Of a DNA stretch of 64,000 nucleotides, positions 40,442 through 48,667 are shown in pieces. Within the stretch, counting starts at the first letter, position 1; each line of letters starts with the position of its first letter. Position numbers and translations under genes: made by a program. Under the pieces are notes generated by a model. It had not been told where the DNA came from and ran no database searches. It saw only the letters and a program-made list of their open reading frames with translations. The DNA comes from Methylobacterium sp. J-030 (GTDB lineage: Bacteria; Pseudomonadota; Alphaproteobacteria; Rhizobiales; Beijerinckiaceae). The stretch covers positions 1 to 64,000 of the forward strand of contig NZ_JAKSYM010000080.1 in NCBI RefSeq assembly GCF_022829545.1, written 5' to 3'.

Positions 40442-40939
40442 ATGACGACTCAGACCTACGTCGCGGCGACGCCCGAGGATATCCCGGCGATCCAGCGCTT
40501 GGAGCGGGGCGAGGGTTTTGCCGACTGGGTCGGCCGCTGGTCGGCCGAGGAGCATCTTCGGGAAATGGCCACGGGCTCCGAGTACCGGCTGCTGCTGGAG
40601 AGTGGTGCACCGGTCGGGTTCGTGCTGCTTCAGAAGTCCGTCCTGGCGGATGCCTGCCTCCTGCTGCGGCGCATCGCGGTGGTGGAGCCCGGACGCGGTC
40701 TCGGAAGCGCGCTGCTCAAGGACACTTTGCGCCACGGCTTCACGGAGCGCGCGGCGCACCGCATCGAGTTGATGGTCTACGTCGACAACGCCCGCGCACG
40801 CGCCGCCTACGCCACGGCAGGCTTTCGCAAGGAGGGCAACCTGCGCGAAGTCCGCCGGACCGCCGATGGCAACTTCCGGTCGATGGTTCTGATGTCGATC
40901 CTCCGCCCGGAATGGGAGATGGCCGCTACCGCTCGGTGA
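40442..40939 (+). CDS. GNAT-family N-acetyltransferase
   Basis: A 165-residue acetyl-CoA-dependent acyltransferase. The central LLLRRIAVVEPGRGLGSALLKDTL carries the R/QxxGxG/A acetyl-CoA loop, followed by VYVDNARARAAYATAGFRKEG. Acceptor unknown; it may be a ribosomal-protein or small-molecule acetylase. It follows the PLP enzyme by 25 nt and overlaps the convergent MotB-like gene by 14 nt. Confidence 0.85.
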   Translation: MTTQTYVAATPEDIPAIQRLERGEGFADWVGRWSAEEHLREMATGSEYRLLLESGAPVGFVLLQKSVLADACLLLRRIAVVEPGRGLGSALLKDTLRHGFTERAAHRIELMVYVDNARARAAYATAGFRKEGNLREVRRTADGNFRSMVLMSILRPEWEMAATAR

Positions 40940-41939
40940 GCTTCATCTCGATCCGGCGGTTGCGGGCATAGGCCTCATCGGTGGTGCCGCCATCGATGGG
41001 CTGGAACTCGCCGAAGGCGCCGGCCAAAAGATGCTGGGGCGCGATGCCCTTGCCGGCGAGGTATTGCACCACCGCGATGGCGCGGGCGGCCGAGAGCGCC
41101 CAGTTCGACGGGAATTGCGGGGTGCTGATCGGCCGTGCATCGGTATGGCCGTCGACCCGCAGCACCCAGGGTAGATCCGCCGGGATCTGCTTGGCGAGGT
41201 CCGAGATCGCCCCCGCGATCCGGTCAAGTTCCGGCCCGGCCTCGGGCTTCAGGGTCGCCGAGCCTGCGGGGAACAGCACCTCCGATTGCAGCACGAACCG
41301 GTCGCCGACCACGCGAATGTCGGGGCGGTTGCCGAGGATCTGGCGCAGGCGCCCGAAGAAATCGGAGCGGTAGCGCGCCAATTCCTGAACCTTCTGCGCC
41401 AGGGCGACGTTCAGCCGGCTGCCCAGCTCGGCGATGCGGACCTGAGATTCCCGGTCACGGCTCTCGGACGCCGCCAGCGCGTCCTCCAGGGCGGCGAGCT
41501 GGCGGCGCATGGCGCTGATCTGCTCGTTGAGCAGGTCGATCTGGGACAGCGCCCGCTTCGTCGCGCCCCGCTCGGCCTCCAATTGCTTGTCGACGGCACC
41601 GGCAGCGCCCTGGCTGACGGTGGCGGCCTCCGCCTGGGTCTTGGCCTGATCGCGCTCGGCCTCGACGCCCGCGAGCGTCGTCCGCAAGGAGCGGACCTCG
41701 TCCTCCTGCGTGCGTCGGTTCGAGCGCTCCAGAGCGAGAAGGTCGGTAAGGTCGGCGATCTGGCGGTTGAGCTTGGCGAGCGTCTCGTCCCGCCCGGTCA
41801 GCTCCTGCGACAGGAAGAACTGCCCCACCACGAACACCGTGAGAAGGAACACAACCGAGAGCAGCAGCGTCGCCAGCGCGTCGACGTAACCCGGCCAGAC
41901 GTTGAGGGTGCGCCGGGACCGCGCCGCCGTGGACGCCAT
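40926..41939 (-). CDS. MotB/OmpA-like stator protein with coiled coil
   Basis: A 337-residue protein. One transmembrane helix (about 18-42) carries Asp20 in GYVDALATLL, the likely ion-conducting residue. A long coiled coil (about 47-190) follows, then an OmpA-type peptidoglycan-binding domain with VDGHTDARPI and NWALSAARA. It pairs with the MotA/ExbB-like gene by a 1-nt TGATG overlap. No flagellar genes are nearby, so a non-flagellar motor or envelope-tension role is more likely. Confidence 0.85.
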   Translation of the reverse strand: MASTAARSRRTLNVWPGYVDALATLLLSVVFLLTVFVVGQFFLSQELTGRDETLAKLNRQIADLTDLLALERSNRRTQEDEVRSLRTTLAGVEAERDQAKTQAEAATVSQGAAGAVDKQLEAERGATKRALSQIDLLNEQISAMRRQLAALEDALAASESRDRESQVRIAELGSRLNVALAQKVQELARYRSDFFGRLRQILGNRPDIRVVGDRFVLQSEVLFPAGSATLKPEAGPELDRIAGAISDLAKQIPADLPWVLRVDGHTDARPISTPQFPSNWALSAARAIAVVQYLAGKGIAPQHLLAGAFGEFQPIDGGTTDEAYARNRRIEMKLTER

Positions 41940-42919
41940 CAGACCCGCTCCCGGCCCAGCCGGTCGAGCACCTGCTTCAGCTCACGCTCACGGCTCGCCT
42001 GGGCCTCCACCCAGTCGCGGATCATCTGCTGCTCGGCGCGCATGTGCTGCACGAGGCCCTGAATGCCCTCGGCGAGGTTGGTCATGGCGAGCGTGGCGGC
42101 GCGGCTGCCGCCGCCCTCCGCGACCAGAGCGGTCAGGCGATCGACCGCCTCCTTGAGTTCCAGCGTGCCGGCTCCCCCCGCCCGGACCGCCACCGCCGCC
42201 GTCTCGGCGGCGACAGCCTGGCCGGACATCAGCCAGTCCTGCAATTCGTTGTGGAAACGCGCATGGGCCTGGCCCGCCTGCAACTCCAGGAAGCCGGTGA
42301 TCAGCGACGAGGCGAGACCGAACAGCGAGGCCGAGAAGGCCAGGCCGATTCCCGAGAGCGGCACGGCCAGGCCCGATTTCAGCTCGTCGAACATGACCCC
42401 GGCATCGCCGCCGCCGCGCATCCCTTTGATCACGCCGCCCACCGCCGAGAGGGTGTCGATCAGGCCCCAGAACGTGCCGAGCAGGCCGAGCAGGATCAAA
42501 ATGCCGGCGATGTAGCGCAGGATCTCGCGCCCCTCATCGAGGCGGGCCGCGATGGTGTCGAGATAGCCGGCGGTGCCCGGCAGCGTCACGCCCGCGGGCC
42601 GGGCCGCGACCATCGGCGCCATCGGCGCGAGGAGCGTGGGCGGGCGCTTGGCCGGGGTGCCGCGCGCCGCCGCGTTGACGTAGGCGACCTCGCGGAACAG
42701 GCGGATGACCTGCCCGAACGCGATCACGACCGCGATCAGCAGAACCCCGAGGATGAGTCCGTTGAGACCGGGATTGGCCAGGAAGGCCGGCGTGATCTGC
42801 TTGAACAGGATGAAGGCGAGAAAGCCGACGAGGATGAGAAAGACGACCATGCGCCCGAGATAGATTCCGGGCCGGGCCAGCGGCTCCGTGTTGTTCTCGC
42901 CGGTATCGCGGGCGGCCAT
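41939..42919 (-). CDS. MotA/TolQ/ExbB-like proton-channel protein
   Basis: A 326-residue inner-membrane protein. Two N-terminal helices (about 24-43 and 53-73), a cytosolic segment, then ILILLGLLGTFWGLIDTL and the GLAFSASLFGLASSLITGF helix, characteristic of MotA/ExbB channels. A helical tail (about 230-326) follows. It precedes the MotB-like gene in a coupled pair. The pair is widespread in Rhizobiales but its task is unproven. Confidence 0.85.
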   Translation of the reverse strand: MAARDTGENNTEPLARPGIYLGRMVVFLILVGFLAFILFKQITPAFLANPGLNGLILGVLLIAVVIAFGQVIRLFREVAYVNAAARGTPAKRPPTLLAPMAPMVAARPAGVTLPGTAGYLDTIAARLDEGREILRYIAGILILLGLLGTFWGLIDTLSAVGGVIKGMRGGGDAGVMFDELKSGLAVPLSGIGLAFSASLFGLASSLITGFLELQAGQAHARFHNELQDWLMSGQAVAAETAAVAVRAGGAGTLELKEAVDRLTALVAEGGGSRAATLAMTNLAEGIQGLVQHMRAEQQMIRDWVEAQASRERELKQVLDRLGRERV

Positions 42920-43054
42920 CGGTCGCTCTAGCCTGATCTTAAGACATGCGGCCGCCGGCGGCGTCCGTCCTACTTACTGTGGAGGCAGGGCCTTACGCGA
43001 TCAAGTCGCGCACGGGACGCACGCGCGTCGCGTGGTGGATGGAGGCAGATCCAC

Positions 43055-43092
43055 GGCTTCCCCTCCCTGCAGAGGGGGGAGGGAGAGCCCAC
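43055..43092. repeat. GC-rich C-run/G-run palindrome
   Basis: CCCCTCCCTGCAG is followed by AGGGGGGAGGGAG, an imperfect palindrome similar to those near 488 and 35484. It lies in the 212-nt gap between the MotA-like gene start and the YmdB stop codon. Confidence 0.5.
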
Positions 43093-43131
43093 GTCAGGCT
43101 GCACGTCCAAGCGCAGCAGTAAGCAGCGGCC

Positions 43132-43950
43132 TTAATCCCAAAAATACGGCGCGCTCGCCTCGAGATGCGGCCCGAGCCGCAGTGCCGCCACCCGGGTGGC
43201 GAGGCCCCGCGCATCGGTCTCCACCGCGATGCCACTGAGCGTGCCGTCGCCGGTCGCGACTTCCCAGCGGGAGCCCGGCGTCTTCTGGATCATCCGGCGG
43301 ATCGGCTCGTCCTTCTGCATGCCGATCACTGAATCGTAATCGCCGCACATGCCGGCATCCGACATGTAGGCGGTGCCGCCGGGCAGGATCCGGTGATCGG
43401 CGGTGGGCGTATGGGTATGGGTCCCGACCACGAGGCTCGCCCGGCCGTCGAGGTAATGGCCGAGGGCCTGCTTCTCGCTGGTCGCCTCCGCGTGGACGTC
43501 CACCACCACGGCGTCGGCGGCGGCCCCCAGCGGGCAGGCCATGAGTTCGCGCTCCACCGCCGCGAAGGGGTCGTCCATCGCGTCGAGGAAGACGCGGCCC
43601 ATCACGTTGACCACGAGAACGCGGGCGCCGCCTTGCGTTTCCACCACCGTCGCGCCGCGGCCGGGCGTGCCGGGCGGGTAGTTGGCCGGGCGCACCAGAC
43701 GCGGCTGGCGGGCGATGAAGACCAGCGCCTCGCGCTGGTCGAAGCTGTGGTTGCCGAGCGTCACCGCGTCGGCGCCGGCCTGGAGCAGCTCGTCGCAGAT
43801 CGATTCGGAGATGCCGAAGCCGCCGGCCGCGTTCTCGCCGTTCACCACCACGCAGTCGAGGCGCCAGCGCTCGCGCAGGCGGGGCAGGTGATCGCACACG
43901 ACGGTGCGGCCCGAACGGCCGACGACATCGCCGAGGAAGAGCAGACGCAT
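43132..43950 (-). CDS. TIGR00282/YmdB-type metallophosphoesterase
   Basis: A 272-residue dinuclear metal enzyme. The motifs LFLGDVVG, NGENAAGGFGI, LGNHSFDQ, VDVHAEATSEK and GTHTHTPTADHRIL supply the metal ligands. YmdB-type members hydrolyse cyclic nucleotides such as 2',3'-cNMPs. It lies 3 nt after the 5-formyl-THF cyclo-ligase gene, a conserved pairing in alphaproteobacteria. Confidence 0.92.
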   Translation of the reverse strand: MRLLFLGDVVGRSGRTVVCDHLPRLRERWRLDCVVVNGENAAGGFGISESICDELLQAGADAVTLGNHSFDQREALVFIARQPRLVRPANYPPGTPGRGATVVETQGGARVLVVNVMGRVFLDAMDDPFAAVERELMACPLGAAADAVVVDVHAEATSEKQALGHYLDGRASLVVGTHTHTPTADHRILPGGTAYMSDAGMCGDYDSVIGMQKDEPIRRMIQKTPGSRWEVATGDGTLSGIAVETDARGLATRVAALRLGPHLEASAPYFWD

Positions 43951-43953
43951 CGG

Positions 43954-44559
43954 TCAAGCCGTCCTGTCGAAGCGAATCAGGCCCGCCTCGGTGACCACGC
44001 AATCGAGCGGACGGTCGTGCGGCTCGGCCGGCACGCGCCCGACCTCCTGCGCGGCGAAGCCGATGCCGACGGTAAAGAGGGGGCGGCCGCGGGACAACCG
44101 CTCGATCGCCCCGTCGTAATAGCCGCGGCCGTAACCGATCCGCTGGCCGGTCCGGTCGAAGGCGGCGAGTGGCACGATCAGCGCGTCGGGATCCACGGGC
44201 GCCAAGGACGGGTCGGGCTCGCTCAGGCCGAAGCTGCCGGAGACCAGCGTGTCCCCGGCGCGCCATTCCCGGAACACGAGCCCCTCCCGGGTGACCTGCG
44301 GCAGGGCCACGGCCTGGCCGCGGGCCAGCAGGCCCTCGGCGGCGGGCCGCGGATCGACCTCGCTGCGGATCGGCCAGAAGGCGCCGACGAGCCGAACCTG
44401 CGTCAGTTCGGGGAGTGTGAGAAGCGCCGCGGCGATCGCCGCCGAGGCGGAATGTCGGTGATCCGCACCGAGCGCGTCGCGCGCCGCCAGGGCCGCGCGG
44501 CGCAGCTCCGCCTTGCGCGTCGCATCGGCGGGTTCGGAAGAAAGCGAGTGCGGAGCCAC
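43954..44559 (-). CDS. 5-formyltetrahydrofolate cyclo-ligase
   Basis: A 201-residue ATP-dependent folate enzyme making 5,10-methenyl-THF. The N-terminal KAELRRAALAARDAL, the central REW and the ATP loop GQRIGYGRGYYDGAIER are all visible. The start is a GTG at 44557-44559 without an obvious ribosome site. The upstream 230 nt holds a possible 6S RNA, the usual neighbour of this gene. Confidence 0.92.
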   Translation of the reverse strand: MAPHSLSSEPADATRKAELRRAALAARDALGADHRHSASAAIAAALLTLPELTQVRLVGAFWPIRSEVDPRPAAEGLLARGQAVALPQVTREGLVFREWRAGDTLVSGSFGLSEPDPSLAPVDPDALIVPLAAFDRTGQRIGYGRGYYDGAIERLSRGRPLFTVGIGFAAQEVGRVPAEPHDRPLDCVVTEAGLIRFDRTA

Positions 44560-44588
44560 GTGAGCCGTTGGAGGATCGATCCCGGGAA

Positions 44589-44750
44589 ACCTACAGCGTA
44601 GGTGGGCGCCGTGTTGGCCAGGTCCAGGGACGAGGCCAGGGACAGCTCCCGAGGGAGTCGATAAGGCCCCGGGGATAGTGCTCCTGACGAACTCTGCAGC
44701 CCCGCTACCGACATGTAGCGAGCCCGGCGCGTTCCCGCCAGGGCTCCGCA
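44589..44750 (-). ncRNA. ssrS: Candidate 6S RNA
   Basis: This gene-free stretch lies immediately upstream of the 5-formyl-THF cyclo-ligase gene on the same strand, the classic 6S RNA position. Read on the minus strand it forms a strong hairpin (44720-44746, outer stem GAGCCC/GGGCTC), a GCTAC/GTAGC hairpin (44704-44719), a CTCCC/GGGAG hairpin and a final ACCTAC/GTAGGT hairpin (44589-44603) followed by TTTCCC. The full 6S central bubble was not proven; ends are approximate. Confidence 0.4.
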
Positions 44751-44790
44751 GCGTGAAAATGGTGCCGGCTGAGGTTCGCCCCGCCCACTC

Positions 44791-46308
44791 TCATGCGCCG
44801 ATGAGCGCCCTGAAGCGCGGGGCGCGCCCGGCCCCGTCGATGCACTCGATCCCGCCGCCCGCGTTCAGGGTGTGCAGGCGATTGCCGGGCCATGACGGGC
44901 CGGGCTCGATCCGGCCGATCGCGGTCTGCGCGAACCCCTCCGGATCGAGGCGGTCGATCCGGGCGAGCACCAGGGCGCGGCCGTAGCCGGCGGCGCAATC
45001 CTGGACCGGGCGGATCAGGTGGCCGCCCCGCGCCACGATCCGCCCAGCCGGGCGCGCCAGCGACGGATCGACCAGGACAGGATTGGCCGGATGCGGCGTG
45101 AAGGGGCCGCGGAAATCGGGCGCCGACCAGAGGTGGAGCGCATCGTGGAAGGAGCCTGCCCCGGCCGGCGCGTCGAGCCCGGCATCGCGAACCGTGGCGA
45201 AGATCCACCAGCGGCCTTCGTGCTCGACCAGGGTCGCGTCGCTCGCCACCACGCCGGAGAGAAGCGTCGCTTCCTTGACCCAGCCTTGGGGGAAGCGCGT
45301 GGCGCGGTAGAGATCGACGGTTCCTGCGGCGGAACTCTCCGGCACCATCCAGACGCACCCGTCCCGCTCGAAGACGAACGGGTAGGAGAGGTGATGGGCC
45401 TCCTCCAGCACCGGCACGGGCGGGCCCTCCGGCCCATCCGGCCCGAAGCGAACGGCCGAGATGATCGCCTTGCCGGTGGCGTGCGGAAAATCCTCGACGA
45501 AGAGGTGCGTGCGTCCCGCGACGGCGATCGGGAAGGGATCGGCGTAGAAGCGCCGGCCGTCGTCGGGCAGGACGGTCCAGCCCGTCTCGGGATGGCGCCG
45601 GAGATCGACGAGGTCCAGCCCGGCGAGGTGCCGCCAGCCGCAGCGCCAGTGCGGAGCGTTGTAGCACAGACGGTACAGGCGGTGGATGAGCGCGCCGGCG
45701 AGCATGCGCCCGGCCCGCGTACCGAGGCGCGCAACCGTGAGGGCCACCGCATGGCCCACAGGCGCATCGCCGCAGACCCCCGCCCCGTTTCGCCCGGCGA
45801 TCCGGTCGCGCAGAGCGGCCGCGATCACCGTGATCGACCGGGCCAGCGCATCCTCGATACTCGCCAGCACGATCCCGGGCCGGTCGGACCCGAGGCGGCC
45901 GGCGGCGCGGAGCGTCCCATTCTCGACCAGGGTGAGACGCGGCACGGCGCCCGCGAGCAGGCTCGCCAGCAACGCGTCCTCGCCGGCCATGCCGTCGTAA
46001 GCGATATGCCAGGTCGTGGGACCGGACGGGACGTCGCCGCACAAGTCGAGGACGAGGTCGGGCGGGCCATCGGCCCGTCGCCACCGATCGAGCTCAGCAC
46101 CGGCGATCGGCTCGAACCCACGACAGCGCAGGCCGTGGACCAGGGCCTCGAGCTGGAACAGCAGATCGGCCGTGTGCGGCCATGCCGTGGCTCCGGGCGC
46201 GTCCGCGAGACTGACCGTGCCGATGCCGGGGATCGCGCTGATCCGTTGCAGCACGGTACGATGCCAACGGCGCGGCCGAGCGCCATCGAGGCGAACACGC
46301 ACATGCAT
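44791..46308 (-). CDS. Beta-propeller sugar-transfer protein, GINT1/GH43-like
   Basis: A 505-residue protein. The C-terminal half has repeated blade motifs (YADPFPI, LFVEDF, HHLSYPFVFERDG, SDATLVEHEGRWWIFATV, NPVLVDPSLARPAGR), as in the five-bladed domain of glucosamine inositolphosphorylceramide transferase-like proteins and GH43. The N-terminal half resembles no domain I can name with confidence. The ATG at 46306-46308 was preferred to the longer frame. It is divergent from the Wzz/GumC-like gene and is likely part of the exopolysaccharide locus. Confidence 0.6.
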   Translation of the reverse strand: MHVRVRLDGARPRRWHRTVLQRISAIPGIGTVSLADAPGATAWPHTADLLFQLEALVHGLRCRGFEPIAGAELDRWRRADGPPDLVLDLCGDVPSGPTTWHIAYDGMAGEDALLASLLAGAVPRLTLVENGTLRAAGRLGSDRPGIVLASIEDALARSITVIAAALRDRIAGRNGAGVCGDAPVGHAVALTVARLGTRAGRMLAGALIHRLYRLCYNAPHWRCGWRHLAGLDLVDLRRHPETGWTVLPDDGRRFYADPFPIAVAGRTHLFVEDFPHATGKAIISAVRFGPDGPEGPPVPVLEEAHHLSYPFVFERDGCVWMVPESSAAGTVDLYRATRFPQGWVKEATLLSGVVASDATLVEHEGRWWIFATVRDAGLDAPAGAGSFHDALHLWSAPDFRGPFTPHPANPVLVDPSLARPAGRIVARGGHLIRPVQDCAAGYGRALVLARIDRLDPEGFAQTAIGRIEPGPSWPGNRLHTLNAGGGIECIDGAGRAPRFRALIGA

Positions 46309-46567
46309 CGATCCGCATGCCCCCTGGCAGCCCCGTGATCCGTCGATCAACGCACCGACCCCAGATCCAATCCCTAACCGTAAGGGAGATGATTACACGG
46401 CATAACTGATCCGAAGTTGCACCGGGTGTTTACGACGTGTTCAGTAATCGGTACGTCTTGCCAGGACAATCTCAGATTCTGCAGCGTTCGCGCCGAATGC
46501 GCGACTCTTGCAACCGGGCCTGTCGCCCGTGCGGGCCTGACCTGGATTGAGACGACGGTGACCGATC
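46309..46567. promoter_or_regulatory. Divergent promoter region of the exopolysaccharide locus
   Basis: This 259-nt region between the beta-propeller gene and the Wzz/GumC gene is locally AT-richer (GATGATTACACGGCATAAC near 46390) and carries an imperfect CCCTAACCG/TAAGGG inverted repeat at about 46373-46387. No gene was found. It is the likely control point of the locus. Confidence 0.4.
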
Positions 46568-48667
46568 GTGACACGGATCGACCCTAACCTCGCTGTCGCG
46601 ACCTGGCTGGCGCCGGTACAGCCCGCGCTGCCCGAGCGGCCCGCCCGGCCGGAGACGAGCGCCGAGGCCGGCGACCTGTGGCGCATCCTCTGGCGGCGCA
46701 AGCGGATCATGGTCGGGACCGCCCTGCTGCTCGGCCTCTTGGCCCTGGCCTATGCCCTGCTCACGCCGTCCCTCTACACGGCGACAGCCCAGATCCTGAT
46801 CGACCCGCGCGACCGGCAGGTGGTGTCCAACGACGTGAACCCGGGCACCCTCTCGCCGGACGGCGGCATCGCCCAGGTCGAGAGTCAGGTGAAGGTGATC
46901 GAGTCCGACGCGGTGCTGGGCCGCGCGGTCGCCCAGACCGGCCTCGATTCGGAGCCCGGCTTCGGCGTGCCCCGGACTCTTTGGTTCACCCACACGGTGT
47001 CCGCTCTGCGGGAGATGGTGATCGGACCGCGCCCCGAGCGCAAGGTGGACGCGCGGGGCCGCGCCCTCGAACAGCTCCGGCGCAAGCTCGCGGTGAAGCG
47101 CGCCGACAAGGTCTTCGTGATCGACGTGATCGTCACCACGGTGGATCCCGATCTCTCGGCGCGCATCGTCAACGCGATCGCGAACGCCTACCTCGCGGAC
47201 CAGACCGAGGCGCGGGCCGATGCCGCCCGGCGCGCGGCAGGCGATCTGCGGGGCCGGCTCGATGAGCTGCGGAACGCGGTCAACGACGCCGACAGGAAGC
47301 TCGAGGACTACAAGGCCCGCCACGGCCTGATCACCGCGAGCGGCCGGCTCATCAACGAGCAGCAACTGACGGATCTGAACACCCGGCTGGTGGCGGCCCA
47401 GGCCCGGACCGCCGACGCGCAGGCCCGCCTGCAGGGAATCCGGGATGCCCGCGGCCGGGCGGTCGGCGCCGGCGCGATGCCGGAGGCGGTCCAGTCCTCG
47501 GCCATCGACCGCCTGCGCGGCCAGTACGCCGAACTCGCCGCCAAGGAGGCGGATCTGCGCACCAACCTCGGCGAGCGCCACCCGTTCATCGCCGCCGTGC
47601 GCACCCAGATGCAGGATGTCCGCCGCCTGATCGAGGCCGAACTCGGCCGGATCGCGGGCGCCGCCGAGACCGAATTCCACCGCGCCCAGGCCAACGAGCA
47701 CACGCTCACCGCCGAGCTGGGGCGGCTCCGGCAGCAGGCGGCGGTCACCGCCCAGTCCTCGGTGCAGCAGCGCGAGTTGGAACGCGAGGTCGAGGCGGCC
47801 CGATCGGTCTACAACAGCTTCCTGGTCCGCGCCCGGGAGATTAAGGAGCAGACCACCATCGACAGCTCGAACGCGCGGATCATCACGTCGGCGCGCCCGC
47901 CGGAGGATCCGAGCTGGCCGCCGCGGCTGATCCTTGTCGCCGCGGCCCTGTTCGGCGGCCTCGGCCTCGGTGCCGGACTCGCGCTGGTGCGGGAATACCT
48001 GGCGCCCACGGTGCTGTCGCCGCGCCAGTTGGAGCGGCTCTCGAACGCGCCGGTCGTGGCGGTCCTGCCGGGCCTGCGGCCGAGGGGCGCCAACGCGGCA
48101 GCCGCGGGCTTCACCCTGGACCATCTCGCCGCGACCACGGGGGGGCGCGGGCGCTCGCTCGTACTGATGGTGACGTCGGGCGACGCGGACGACTTGCAGC
48201 GCCGGGCGGTGATCGGGCTGCTCGCCGCGGTGGCGGTCGGGCGCGGCGACCGGGTCCTGCTCGTGGATGCGGATCTGCGTGGCGAAGGCTCCGGCACGGG
48301 CGGCCTCCTCGACGTGCTGCGCGGCGAGCAGAGCCTGAACGCGGTGACAGAGACCGATCCGAAATCCGGGGCGCGCCGGATCGGGCTCGGCGACACGAGC
48401 AAGTCGATCCGCGATGCCCTGACGGTGGACAACATCGAGCGGTTCGTGGCGGGCGTGAAGGCCCGGTTCGAGCTGGTGATCGTGGATGGCGGGGTGCTCA
48501 GCGAGAACCTGCGGCTCGGCCCGCTCGCAAATGCGGCCGACCGAGTGCTGATGGTGGCCTGCAACGGCGCGACGCGCCAGCGTGACCTGATCGATCTGGT
48601 CGACACCTCTGAGGCGCTGGGCCGGCCGATCTCGGGCTCCCTGCTGCTGACGCGGCGCCGGGCGTGA
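46568..48667 (+). CDS. Wzz/GumC-like exopolysaccharide chain-length protein with degenerate BY-kinase domain
   Basis: A 699-residue inner-membrane protein. Helix 1 lies at about 45-65 and helix 2 at about 456-478, enclosing a long periplasmic coiled coil with a GNVR-like end. The cytosolic domain keeps Walker A' VLLVDADLR and the Walker B FELVIVDGG. The P-loop position instead reads SGDADDLQRR from residue 537, without GKS/T, and there is no Tyr cluster at the C-terminus. So it probably regulates length without phosphorylating itself. The start is GTG; it overlaps the next gene by 4 nt. Confidence 0.85.
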   Translation: MTRIDPNLAVATWLAPVQPALPERPARPETSAEAGDLWRILWRRKRIMVGTALLLGLLALAYALLTPSLYTATAQILIDPRDRQVVSNDVNPGTLSPDGGIAQVESQVKVIESDAVLGRAVAQTGLDSEPGFGVPRTLWFTHTVSALREMVIGPRPERKVDARGRALEQLRRKLAVKRADKVFVIDVIVTTVDPDLSARIVNAIANAYLADQTEARADAARRAAGDLRGRLDELRNAVNDADRKLEDYKARHGLITASGRLINEQQLTDLNTRLVAAQARTADAQARLQGIRDARGRAVGAGAMPEAVQSSAIDRLRGQYAELAAKEADLRTNLGERHPFIAAVRTQMQDVRRLIEAELGRIAGAAETEFHRAQANEHTLTAELGRLRQQAAVTAQSSVQQRELEREVEAARSVYNSFLVRAREIKEQTTIDSSNARIITSARPPEDPSWPPRLILVAAALFGGLGLGAGLALVREYLAPTVLSPRQLERLSNAPVVAVLPGLRPRGANAAAAGFTLDHLAATTGGRGRSLVLMVTSGDADDLQRRAVIGLLAAVAVGRGDRVLLVDADLRGEGSGTGGLLDVLRGEQSLNAVTETDPKSGARRIGLGDTSKSIRDALTVDNIERFVAGVKARFELVIVDGGVLSENLRLGPLANAADRVLMVACNGATRQRDLIDLVDTSEALGRPISGSLLLTRRRA

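Noticed and set aside
40926..42919. Zorya-type phage defence (ZorA/ZorB resemble MotA/MotB)
   Set aside because: The MotA-like protein lacks the very long ZorA tail, and no ZorC, ZorD helicase or ZorE nuclease gene is nearby; neighbours are housekeeping genes.
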